Positions 1 through 6,156 of a stretch of DNA of 9,794 nt are shown here, in pieces (within the stretch, counting starts at the first letter, position 1; each line of letters opens with the position of its first letter). The notes beneath the pieces were generated by a model that searched no databases, was not told the origin of the DNA, and saw nothing but the letters and a program-made list of their open reading frames with translations. Both the position numbers and the translations under genes were made by a program. Source of the stretch: JAVBPA01 sp031549925 (GTDB lineage: Bacteria; Bacillota; Clostridia; Oscillospirales; CAG-272); contig JAVBPA010000076.1 in NCBI GenBank assembly GCA_031549925.1, positions 1-9,794 of the forward strand, in the 5' to 3' direction.

Positions 1-505
1 AAATCTTTTATGTGAAAGATATCGTATATACTTGGAAAGATACGGTTTTAAAGCTGATCCGGCTCTTTTAAATATGGAATATCTTAATTTTCTCAGCGGA
101 TGTCATTTCATGATAGAAGGCGCTTATGATATATGCAAAACACTTTCTGATGATTTTGGACTCAGATTATATATTATAACCAACGGTGTGACTTATGTTC
201 AAAAACAGAGATATAATGATTCTGAAATAAAAAAATATTTTCGCGGGATATTCGTTTCGGAGGAAATAGGTTATCCAAAGCCTGATATACATTATTTTAC
301 ATATGTCGGTAATAAAATCGATTGTTTTACACCAAAAAAAACATTGATCGTGGGAGATTCTCTTACAAGCGATATAAAAGGTTCAAACAACGCGGGAATT
401 TCCTGCTGCTGGTATAATCCTGAAGGTAAAATTAACAACACTTCCGCGTTTTTTAATTATGAAATTAAACAGTTAAAAGAACTTGCAGAAATTATTATAA
501 ATTAA
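1..505 (+). CDS. HAD-superfamily nucleotidase, YjjG-like (5'-truncated by window edge)
   Basis: The reading frame is open from base 2, so the gene begins upstream; the TTG at 32 is not its real start. The visible part has about 167 codons and ends at TAA 503-505. Counting from base 32, HAD motif II is the TNG in 'YIITNG' (residues 50-52). The motif III lysine is in 'YPKPD' (K83), and motif IV is GDSLTSD (108-114), the acidic pair that holds Mg2+. Motif I (DxDxT, the nucleophile) and most of the cap domain lie outside the window. The phrases 'TNG...Q..RYNDSEI..YF..IFVSEEIGYPKPD' and 'AGISCCWYNP' match the YjjG subfamily. These cytosolic phosphatases remove phosphate from pyrimidine nucleoside monophosphates, including non-canonical ones (house-cleaning role). 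Subfamily assignment is good; substrate is inferred. The gene is convergent with the DUF4330 operon and ends ahead of a shared terminator. Confidence 0.85.
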   Translation, partial: NLLCERYRIYLERYGFKADPALLNMEYLNFLSGCHFMIEGAYDICKTLSDDFGLRLYIITNGVTYVQKQRYNDSEIKKYFRGIFVSEEIGYPKPDIHYFTYVGNKIDCFTPKKTLIVGDSLTSDIKGSNNAGISCCWYNPEGKINNTSAFFNYEIKQLKELAEIIIN

Positions 506-576
506 TAAAAAGCTTCAAACCCTTTCGCTTTTCAATTAGATTAGTTATAAAACTATCTCATAATAGAGCATATAAA

Positions 577-622
577 AACGATTCACAATTTATAATTTTT
601 GATTGTGAATCGTTATTTTTTT
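577..622. terminator. Bidirectional intrinsic terminator between convergent genes
   Basis: A perfect 13-bp inverted repeat (arms 577-589 and 602-614) encloses a 12-nt loop. On the plus strand it is followed by A and then seven T (616-622). Read on the minus strand, the arm is followed by a short T-rich run (complement of 572-576). It can therefore serve both the HAD gene, which stops about 70 nt upstream, and the minus-strand DUF4330 gene, which stops about 40 nt beyond on the other side. The stem is AT-rich in part, but its length and perfect pairing make this convincing. The rest of the 506-655 spacer shows no other structure I can support. Confidence 0.88.
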
Positions 623-655
623 ATATTGGAATTATAAATTTAAAAACGTTAAATA

Positions 656-1159
656 TTAAGATGAAGGTGTAATGGAGGTTATCAAAACTATTACCATTAT
701 ATTTTGGCTTTCGATATATATACGCTTTCCGGGAGCAATTGATTGTGTACCGCCGAGCATAAAGCCGTCATCGGTTATACGACCTGTTGCACGGAATTCA
801 CCTCTTACATCGTAACTGTTTTCGTTTGTTGTTTTTACTAGACGTCCTTCGGCGTTTTCTATAAAAGCTTCTGCATATTGAGGCTTTTTTGATATCAGTT
901 CGCCGAACGGCGCATCATTTGCTTCAACATAAAACATATCTCCGATTACCAAAGCGTCGGATGATGATTCTTTGATATCTTGAATTAAAAAAGATATAAT
1001 AACAGTGTCAGAATTGCTTTTTATACCGATTTTATCCATAAGGTCAAACCTCATGGCAACACCGACAGCGACAACAATTACAGCCAAAATTATAAAAAGA
1101 TCTATTAAATTAAATTTCAATCTTTTTTTCTGTTTGTTTTGTGTGTTAGTATCAGCCAT
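656..1159 (-). CDS. DUF4330-type single-pass membrane protein (distal paralog)
   Basis: This 167-residue protein has a short, charged, lysine-rich N-terminus (1-17), one membrane segment (about 18-36) and an extracytoplasmic beta-rich domain. The layout 'RLKFNLIDLFIILAVI', 'VIGDMF' (71-76) and the C-terminal 'SIAPGKRIYIE' (140-150) fits DUF4330, a family of unknown biochemical function. By the positive-inside rule the N-terminus is cytoplasmic and the domain faces outward. The start is supported by a strong minus-strand GGAGGT (complement of 1168-1173), 8 nt before the ATG. This site sits inside the end of the preceding gene, and the two CDSs overlap by 8 bp (1152-1159), so translation is probably coupled. 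It is the last gene of the operon, ending before the terminator at 577-622. It resembles its upstream neighbour closely in plan and should be read as a tandem paralog. Confidence 0.8.
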   Translation of the reverse strand: MADTNTQNKQKKRLKFNLIDLFIILAVIVVAVGVAMRFDLMDKIGIKSNSDTVIISFLIQDIKESSSDALVIGDMFYVEANDAPFGELISKKPQYAEAFIENAEGRLVKTTNENSYDVRGEFRATGRITDDGFMLGGTQSIAPGKRIYIESQNIMVIVLITSITPSS

Positions 1160-1655
1160 TAGAAGAAACCTCCCTGAGTGTTGTACAATAACCTTCGCCG
1201 GTAAAATACGGAACTCTGATTGAAATGGGTTTACCTACCGCTATTTTATACCCTCCCACGCTGTATTCGTTTCCGTCATATGCGGCTTTTGCCGTGAGGG
1301 TAAATGTTATATTTATGCGTTCGGGATATTCGCCTATCACAAGCGAACCTGTTTCGCGGTTGATTCCGGTATAAACTGTGGGGCTGTACGAAATCCCAGT
1401 AACATTTCCGATATCATATTGGGTTACAGATTCTGTTGCGAAATCGCCGATTTTAGGTAAATCCCGAAATTCTTCCCTGACTTGTTTTACTTCAATCGTA
1501 TATTCGATTGTAACAGTTTTTGATGATCCGAAAAGAGATACTCCGGACGATGTAAAAATGTATAAAAGCAATGCGGCTGCCGTTAATATAACTATAATTA
1601 ATAGGATATCAATAAAATTAAAACGGAAGCGGGTTTTAGGTTTTGAATTTTTCAT
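1152..1655 (-). CDS. DUF4330-type single-pass membrane protein (proximal paralog)
   Basis: This protein is also 167 residues. It has a basic N-terminus 'KPKTRFRFNFID', a membrane segment (about 15-34) and an external domain. Shared with the downstream copy are the 'R(L/F)xFN(L/F)ID' entry to the membrane helix, a 'VTIEYTIEVKQ' first strand (compare 'VIISFLIQDIK'), an 'IGD' at 69-71, and a C-terminal 'KIAVGKPISIR' (compare 'SIAPGKRIYIE'). Function is unknown. The single-pass, outward-facing topology and position directly behind an O-antigen-ligase-like gene suggest an accessory envelope protein. The gene begins 23 bp after the ligase stop. Its Shine-Dalgarno is weak: AGGG, complement of 1670-1673, 14 nt from the ATG. 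The next upstream ATG in that leader hits a stop after two codons, so ATG at 1653-1655 is the best start. Confidence 0.75.
   Translation of the reverse strand: MKNSKPKTRFRFNFIDILLIIVILTAAALLLYIFTSSGVSLFGSSKTVTIEYTIEVKQVREEFRDLPKIGDFATESVTQYDIGNVTGISYSPTVYTGINRETGSLVIGEYPERINITFTLTAKAAYDGNEYSVGGYKIAVGKPISIRVPYFTGEGYCTTLREVSSNG
1168..1173 (-). promoter_or_regulatory. Strong Shine-Dalgarno inside the upstream paralog
   Basis: Read on the minus strand this is GGAGGT, 8 nt before the ATG of the distal DUF4330 gene. It lies within the last codons of the proximal gene. It fixes the distal start codon and indicates that ribosomes finishing the first protein can reload for the second. It is much stronger than the site for the proximal paralog, so the two proteins may be made in unequal amounts. 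Confidence 0.75.
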
Positions 1656-1678
1656 TAATTTATACCATTCCCTAATTT

Positions 1679-3715
1679 TTATGTTTTCTTTTGCGGAACC
1701 GTAATTGTTTTTTCATTTTCCGTTCGGTTTACCGCATTTATTAAACCAAGCATCAGCCAGAAGATAAAAAATATTCTGTAGTTATACCATATATAATCAG
1801 TCATACCTTGCGCGAGAATCGCTATTATTCCGCAAAATCCTGCGGCTGCGTATAATTTAAATTTCAAAGTTTTCGGGGTTGTCTTGCGGCAAAATAATGT
1901 AAATGATTCACGTGCTGTCATAAAAAGTGCCGCAATAAATATTATAAGACCGAATAATCCCAATTCAATACCGATTTGCAAATACAAATTGTGACTGTGG
2001 GGCGCGCTTTCGATTCCGGCAAACGCATATGTCGGATAAACAGCGCGGAAAGCTTCTTTCCCGACTCCTATTCCGGAAACCCAAAAGTCCCGCAGCATAG
2101 CAAACGAACCCTGCCATATATGAACTCTGTACGCGGTTGACGAATCCGATATATCTCCGATGGAAGTGAACCTTGTGATAATGGAAACCGGTAATACCAG
2201 AGGTAAAAATGGGATTGCCGCAATACCAGCCAGCAGTATCATCATTGTACGGCGGCTGTATATCAGCATAAAAACGACAAGACCTATCATTATTCCCAGC
2301 CACGCTCCGCGCGACCATGTAAAAATCAAACAAGCGACTCCGACCGAAAATATACCGAAAGAAGCAAACCGTCCGAAGAAGCCTTTAGCCGATAAAAATA
2401 CCGCGAGAGCAAAGGGAAGAGTAATTATAATAAATTCCGCCAGTACATTCGGGTTTTCAAAGGTTGAAACAACTCGTCCGCCGATACCCGAAAACATTTC
2501 AGTATCCTGCCAAATGGTTTGTGCCGTACCGAGGAAATTTTGATATATCCCGTACATAGAAACAATAAAAGACGATACAAAAATCGACCCGACGCATCGT
2601 TTTATCCATCCCTCCGTACGGATAAGATTTACCGCTAAAAAATATCCGAGCATATAGCAGCAATAAATCAATGTGTAACTGATCGAAGGCCCCGCGGAAA
2701 AAATCCCTCCGAATAGTAGTAATATCAAAAACAACAGAACCGCTCCGTCGGTCTTTTTAAAATGAAGTGAACGTTTACCGAGTATAAGTTTTATAACAAA
2801 ACAAAATGTAACATATAAAACTGCGGCTGCTGTAATTATAGTCGGATGAGGTACGGCACCCATAAACGGAACCGCAAAAATTAACAGCATTATACCTATT
2901 TCAGGCATCATGAGAATTGTGTACGCGCAGATCAAAGCAAAAATAGCCACTAATATAAGAGCCGGTTCTATAAAATATGTGAAAAGCCCGACAACCATTC
3001 CGGTAATAAACGCGCCGCCGAGTCTTCCTTTTGGAGATTCGTCCAATGATGTATAGCTTATATCAAGATATTCGCGCCTTATTCCGAGGAGACGAAAAAG
3101 TAATTTGTTTAAAATAAAACTGCTGCATAGGGTGTTTGATAAATTCTTCGTTGTAAAAAGCATCGGCATTCCGAAAACTGCCGTGACAATTCCGGTTATA
3201 ATAGGAGCGGCAGTTATATCATCATAAGCCGATATATAATTTTTTATTATACCGAATACCGCCGAATAAAGTCCGAATGATATAAAAAACGTGCCGTACC
3301 ATTTCATTTGGAAAACAAGCAGGGATTTTATCTTTCCTGAAATAAAACCAATAATCCGGCTGGAATCCGTACTTCTGATAATAAACCGTTTTACGGATGT
3401 TAAAATGCCGTTTGTTCCGATAAAAATATCTATAAAAATCCGAAAAATATTTTTATTATTTGTATTCATACTTGTTTTGGAAACGGGGCTTTTTGCGGGA
3501 ATGGAAGCATCTTCTCCGTGAATCAAATTATCAATGGAAACAGCTGCCGCTTGAATTTCATAATCTTCCGTTGCGGAACGTTCCGTGAGCAAACTTCCGA
3601 TAACACTTCTTCTCGCGCTGTCGTAGATATAATTTGTCAGCCGCATAAGAAGGGTTATAATGAAACTGCCTGATAAAAGATTATACAGAGCGGATAAAAT
3701 TTTATTTTGGGTCAT
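1679..3715 (-). CDS. O-antigen ligase/polymerase-like (Wzy_C) polytopic membrane protein
   Basis: This 678-residue protein has many membrane segments. Family signatures lie in the C-terminal half: R414 with 'STFENPN' (417-423), 'TWSRGAWLG' (466-474), the loop 'APHSHNLYLQIGIELG' (571-586) and 'QGMTDYIWYN' (636-645). The 'SRGAWLG' helix followed by a large extracytoplasmic loop ending in an H-x-H-N motif is typical of Wzy_C proteins. These use undecaprenyl-linked glycans to polymerise a polysaccharide or ligate it to an acceptor at the outer face of the cytoplasmic membrane. In a Gram-positive the acceptor would be a wall glycan, teichoic-type polymer or protein; which one cannot be read here. 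The first ~230 residues are extra compared with typical 400-500 aa family members: a polar linker at about 44-90, then two hydrophobic hairpins (about 139-162 and 168-188). The start has AAGGA 8 nt upstream on the minus strand. It is the first recognised gene of the three-gene minus-strand operon. Confidence 0.85.
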   Translation of the reverse strand: MTQNKILSALYNLLSGSFIITLLMRLTNYIYDSARRSVIGSLLTERSATEDYEIQAAAVSIDNLIHGEDASIPAKSPVSKTSMNTNNKNIFRIFIDIFIGTNGILTSVKRFIIRSTDSSRIIGFISGKIKSLLVFQMKWYGTFFISFGLYSAVFGIIKNYISAYDDITAAPIITGIVTAVFGMPMLFTTKNLSNTLCSSFILNKLLFRLLGIRREYLDISYTSLDESPKGRLGGAFITGMVVGLFTYFIEPALILVAIFALICAYTILMMPEIGIMLLIFAVPFMGAVPHPTIITAAAVLYVTFCFVIKLILGKRSLHFKKTDGAVLLFLILLLFGGIFSAGPSISYTLIYCCYMLGYFLAVNLIRTEGWIKRCVGSIFVSSFIVSMYGIYQNFLGTAQTIWQDTEMFSGIGGRVVSTFENPNVLAEFIIITLPFALAVFLSAKGFFGRFASFGIFSVGVACLIFTWSRGAWLGIMIGLVVFMLIYSRRTMMILLAGIAAIPFLPLVLPVSIITRFTSIGDISDSSTAYRVHIWQGSFAMLRDFWVSGIGVGKEAFRAVYPTYAFAGIESAPHSHNLYLQIGIELGLFGLIIFIAALFMTARESFTLFCRKTTPKTLKFKLYAAAGFCGIIAILAQGMTDYIWYNYRIFFIFWLMLGLINAVNRTENEKTITVPQKKT

Positions 3716-3767
3716 CTTTTTTTCCTTTTTAACTATAATAATTAATAATTGTAATTAAAATAAAACG

Positions 3768-3953
3768 CTATAATATTATTGACTTCTGATACGCAATATA
3801 ATTCTTTACTTTATGATTTCTTCTTGAACAAATAACCGCTTTAATAAAATCCGGATCATCATAAAAAACGGAAATTAATATCGGAGAGCTTTTGTATATA
3901 AACAAAATCGGATAATTATCGTTATATGGTTTAAAATCTCTGAGTTTAATCAT
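3768..3953 (-). CDS. Doubtful 61-residue ORF in the ligase leader
   Basis: ATG to TAG, 61 codons, closed upstream by an in-frame stop two codons before the ATG. I do not recognise the product. It is basic (several K/R near the end), has no clear membrane segment and no cysteine-pair or nucleotide-binding motif. No Shine-Dalgarno precedes the ATG, which argues against translation. In favour, three of its four prolines are CCG, as in neighbouring real genes, and a plausible promoter lies upstream at 4021-4029. It could be a small gene, a decayed gene fragment or simply a chance frame in the ligase leader. Confidence 0.22.
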   Translation of the reverse strand: MIKLRDFKPYNDNYPILFIYKSSPILISVFYDDPDFIKAVICSRRNHKVKNYIAYQKSIIL

Positions 3954-4020
3954 AAGTTATAAAAAACACGAAACAATGTAAATGTTTTAGTAAAAATATT
4001 CCTTATCCCCTCATTCCAAT

Positions 4021-4029
4021 ATTATATCA
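4021..4029 (-). promoter_or_regulatory. Candidate extended -10 promoter for the minus-strand operon
   Basis: Read on the minus strand this is TGATATAAT: a perfect TATAAT -10 with the TGn extension. No good -35 lies at 17-18 bp, although a TTGATA is present 22 bp upstream. Extended -10 promoters tolerate a poor -35. It would drive the ligase and the two DUF4330 genes with a leader of about 300 nt. In DNA this AT-rich a -10 match alone is weak evidence. Confidence 0.4.
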
Positions 4030-4068
4030 TACAAAACCGTGAAAGTGTTATCAAATTATAAAATATGC

Positions 4069-4097
4069 TTGCAAAATTTGAAAGAATTTGATATACT
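4069..4097 (+). promoter_or_regulatory. Sigma-A-type promoter for the URO-D-like gene
   Basis: TTGCAA (4069-4074) and TATACT (4092-4097) are separated by exactly 17 bp, and a TGn extension (4089-4091) precedes the -10. Matches to consensus are 4/6 and 5/6 with ideal spacing. Transcription would start near 4104, giving a leader of about 60 nt to the ATG at 4167. This is the best promoter in the window and could drive the plus-strand genes through 9725 if no terminator intervenes. Confidence 0.65.
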
Positions 4098-4156
4098 GAT
4101 ACATTATTAAGGTGTATTATCATAATATTGTAGAATAAATAAAACAATTATAGAAT

Positions 4157-4160
4157 GGAG
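4157..4160 (+). promoter_or_regulatory. Shine-Dalgarno deciding the URO-D-like start
   Basis: GGAG sits 6 nt before ATG 4167. It overlaps the upstream in-frame ATG at 4155, which therefore cannot use it. This places the start at 4167 and shortens the longest open frame by four codons. Confidence 0.75.
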
Positions 4161-4166
4161 AAACAA

Positions 4167-5240
4167 ATGGCAGCAACGATGACATCAAAAGAACGGTTTT
4201 CACGTATGTATTCGCATACCGAAGCCGACAGAGTTCCGATTATCGACGGACCTTGGGCTGGTACAATAAAACGCTGGCACCGTGAAGGCTTGCCGGAAAA
4301 TATTAGCTGGGTTGATTATTTTGATCTTGATCATGTTGCGGGTATCGGAGTTGACAATTCACCGCGTTATCCGACAAAGCTTATAGAAGAAACTGACCGT
4401 TATGTTATTTCGACAACTCCATGGGGCGTAACGCTTAAATATATTAAAGAAGAAGATAGTACTCCTGAATTTCTCGATTATAAAGTTTGCACTCCCGAAG
4501 CTTGGGAAGAAGCGAAATCCCGTATGTGGGCGGATCTTGATACGCGTGTTGATTGGAATTATCTTAAAAACGCTTATCCTGTTTGGCAAAAAGAGGGAAT
4601 GTGGATTGAAGCCGGTTTCTGGTTCGGTTTCGATGTAACCCATTCGTGGATGATGGGAACTGAAAATGTTCTTGTGGCTATGTATGAAGATCCTGATTGG
4701 GCGGCAGATATGTTCAATACATATTTGGATATAGATTTAAAAGTTTACGAAAAAGTATGGGACGCAGGTTATCACTTTGACTGTATATCCTGGCCGGATG
4801 ATATGGGATATAAAGGAACAACTTTCTTTTCGCTTGATATGTACAGAAAGATAGTTAAACCCGCGCAAAAACGGGTTGTGGATTGGGCACATGAGAGAGG
4901 CGTTAAGACAAGGCTTCATTCATGCGGAAATGTTATGAATTTTGTACCGGAATTCGTCGAAATAGGAATAGATGCTTTAAATCCTCTCGAAATTAAAGCA
5001 GGTATGGATCCTATGTTATTAAAACAAAAGTACGGCGATGTATTAACTCTTCACGGAGGAATAAACGCCGTTTTATGGGACGACAAGGAACTGATTATTT
5101 CGGAAATAGAAAAAACTGTTCCGAAGTTAAAAAATAACGGAGGTTATATTTTTTCCTCCGATCACTCAATTCCGAATTCCGTAAGTTTTCAAAACTTTAC
5201 CGCTATAATAGAAGCCGTTAAAAAATACGGTTCTTATTAA
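4167..5240 (+). CDS. Uroporphyrinogen decarboxylase-family (URO-D/MtaA-like) protein, not HemE
   Basis: The chosen start is ATG 4167, giving 357 residues, because GGAG (4157-4160) lies 6 nt upstream. An in-frame ATG at 4155 overlaps that site and lacks its own. Recognition points are 'ADRVPI' (20-25), 'RLHSCGN' (249-255), 'DALNPLEIKAGMD' (269-281), 'LHGGIN' (295-300) and 'FSSDHSIP' (329-336). The fold should be a (beta/alpha)8 barrel in the cytosol. True HemE carries an arginine-rich 'RQAGR' segment near the N-terminus for porphyrinogen carboxylates; here that stretch reads 'DGPWAGTIKRWHREG', so haem synthesis is unlikely. H251 and C253 match the H-x-C zinc pair of MtaA-type methyltransferases. 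The usual third ligand, a late cysteine, appears replaced around H333. MtaA-type relatives move methyl groups between corrinoid proteins and thiols, but no corrinoid protein is encoded here. The substrate is unknown. Confidence 0.8.
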   Translation: MAATMTSKERFSRMYSHTEADRVPIIDGPWAGTIKRWHREGLPENISWVDYFDLDHVAGIGVDNSPRYPTKLIEETDRYVISTTPWGVTLKYIKEEDSTPEFLDYKVCTPEAWEEAKSRMWADLDTRVDWNYLKNAYPVWQKEGMWIEAGFWFGFDVTHSWMMGTENVLVAMYEDPDWAADMFNTYLDIDLKVYEKVWDAGYHFDCISWPDDMGYKGTTFFSLDMYRKIVKPAQKRVVDWAHERGVKTRLHSCGNVMNFVPEFVEIGIDALNPLEIKAGMDPMLLKQKYGDVLTLHGGINAVLWDDKELIISEIEKTVPKLKNNGGYIFSSDHSIPNSVSFQNFTAIIEAVKKYGSY

Positions 5241-5280
5241 TAAAAATAAAAAACAATTTTTAATAAATTGTAAAATTGTG

Positions 5281-5329
5281 CTGTAATTTATAATATAACA
5301 AATTAAAAACTATTAATTTAAAATTACAG
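5281..5329 (+). other. Inverted repeat in the deacetylase leader
   Basis: CTGTAATTT (5281-5289) and its exact reverse complement (5321-5329) flank a 31-nt AT-only-biased loop. A smaller inner pairing is possible (5291-5295 with 5311-5315). The left arm runs into a TATAAT (5289-5294), so an operator or a leader hairpin are both conceivable. No T-run follows, so it is not an intrinsic terminator. In DNA this AT-rich, a 9-bp repeat can arise by chance. Confidence 0.3.
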
Positions 5330-5337
5330 ATTAGAAA

Positions 5338-5361
5338 TTCTGAAGAAAGGATATCTTCGAA
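5338..5361 (+). promoter_or_regulatory. Hairpin presenting the Shine-Dalgarno of the deacetylase gene
   Basis: An 8-bp stem with one bulged T (5338-5340 plus 5342-5346, pairing with 5354-5361) closes a 7-nt loop (5347-5353) that contains AAGGA. The stem ends 3 nt before ATG 5365. In linear sequence the Shine-Dalgarno is 13 nt from the ATG, longer than usual; folding would bring it closer. The pairing is seen directly; any role in translation is inferred. Confidence 0.4.
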
Positions 5362-5364
5362 AAA

Positions 5365-6087
5365 ATGAAAATACTTGCAGTAGGATGTCACCCCGACGAT
5401 ATAGAAGTTGCCTGCGCCGGAACTCTGGTAAAATACCGTCAAGCGGGTAATGATGTAACAGTTTGCCACGTTGCCAACGGAAACATGGGTCATGTTGTTA
5501 TAATGCCTGATGAGCTGCGTGAAATCAGACTCGGAGAAGCTAAAAAAGCGGGAAGTCTCGCAGGAATAAAAGTAGTTACCTGCGACACGGGAGATTTAAA
5601 AGTTTATTCGGATAATAAAGAACAAAGGGATTTGCTTGTCGATATAATACGCCTCGAAATGCCTGATGTTATAATCACACACAGTCCGCAGGATTATATG
5701 CCCGACCATACCGCTGTATCGAAATTGGTATTTGACGCGTCTTTTACGGCTTCATGCCCGCATTATGAAACACAGGCATATCACGGAACGAATGCGCTTC
5801 CCGCAGCTCCGGTTGTTCCTTTGTTTTATATGGATACACTTGCGGGGGTAAATTTTATACCGACCGAATATGTCGATATATCGGATACAATTGATATTAA
5901 GCTTGAAATGCTTGAATGCCATGTTAGCCAAATGAAGTGGATGCGTGATCATGATAAAATAGATTTTGCCGAATTCGTTCGGACTTGCGCCCGATACCGC
6001 GGTCTCCAATCCGGATGTTCTTACGCGGAAGCTTTTACACCATGCCTTGCCTGGCCGAAATTGACAACAAAACGATTGCTTCCGTAA
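5365..6087 (+). CDS. PIG-L/LmbE-family zinc-dependent deacetylase
   Basis: This 240-residue cytosolic protein is of normal length for the family. The N-terminal strand 'MKILAVGCHPDD' carries the hallmark HPDD (9-12): H9 and D12 bind Zn2+, and D11 is the expected general base, by analogy with MshB. E14 follows as in most relatives. 'THSPQDYMPDHTAV' (105-118) supplies H115 as third ligand. The C-terminal 'RYRGLQSGCSYAEAF' (210-224) matches the family's closing motif. Members remove an acetyl group from N-acetylglucosamine units of glycolipids, glycosides or small thiols (GlcNAc-PI, GlcNAc-Ins, bacillithiol precursor). The actual substrate here is not evident, and no glycosyltransferase sits beside it. 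A stop codon eight codons upstream rules out any earlier ATG. It lies 124 bp after the URO-D-like gene and 69 bp before the aminotransferase, same strand. Confidence 0.88.
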   Translation: MKILAVGCHPDDIEVACAGTLVKYRQAGNDVTVCHVANGNMGHVVIMPDELREIRLGEAKKAGSLAGIKVVTCDTGDLKVYSDNKEQRDLLVDIIRLEMPDVIITHSPQDYMPDHTAVSKLVFDASFTASCPHYETQAYHGTNALPAAPVVPLFYMDTLAGVNFIPTEYVDISDTIDIKLEMLECHVSQMKWMRDHDKIDFAEFVRTCARYRGLQSGCSYAEAFTPCLAWPKLTTKRLLP

Positions 6088-6156
6088 TTTGAAAAACGTT
6101 TAATTATAAATTAAGAATTCTACCCTATTCTATAATAAAGGACCATAAAAATTCCG

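Larger units (their letters stand above)
3716..4166. other. Divergent intergenic region (about 450 bp)
   Basis: This very AT-rich spacer separates the minus-strand envelope operon from the plus-strand metabolic genes. It holds a plus-strand promoter (4069-4097), a candidate minus-strand extended -10 (4021-4029) and a doubtful 61-codon minus ORF (3768-3953). I see no tRNA, convincing riboswitch fold, terminator or long repeat. If the minus-strand promoter is the one used, the ligase transcript would have a leader of about 300 nt. Confidence 0.7.

Noticed and set aside
4155..4166. Upstream in-frame ATG as the start of the URO-D-like gene
   Set aside because: The GGAG that would serve it overlaps the codon itself; the same GGAG is ideally placed for ATG 4167.
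4167..5240. Calling the URO-D-like gene hemE
   Set aside because: The HemE N-terminal substrate-binding arginine motif is absent and the sequence carries MtaA-like features instead; no other haem genes are nearby.
5253..5271. Hairpin (arms 5253-5259 and 5265-5271) as a terminator for the URO-D-like gene
   Set aside because: The stem is seven almost all A-T pairs and no T-run follows on the plus strand; A-rich sequence precedes it instead.
6131..6136. TATAAT as a promoter for the aminotransferase
   Set aside because: It abuts the Shine-Dalgarno, only 20 nt from the ATG, and has no -35 at a usable distance.
6151..6153. ATT as a non-standard start for the aminotransferase at better Shine-Dalgarno spacing
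   Set aside because: ATT starts are very rare, and the gain is only two residues; ATG 6157 is simpler.
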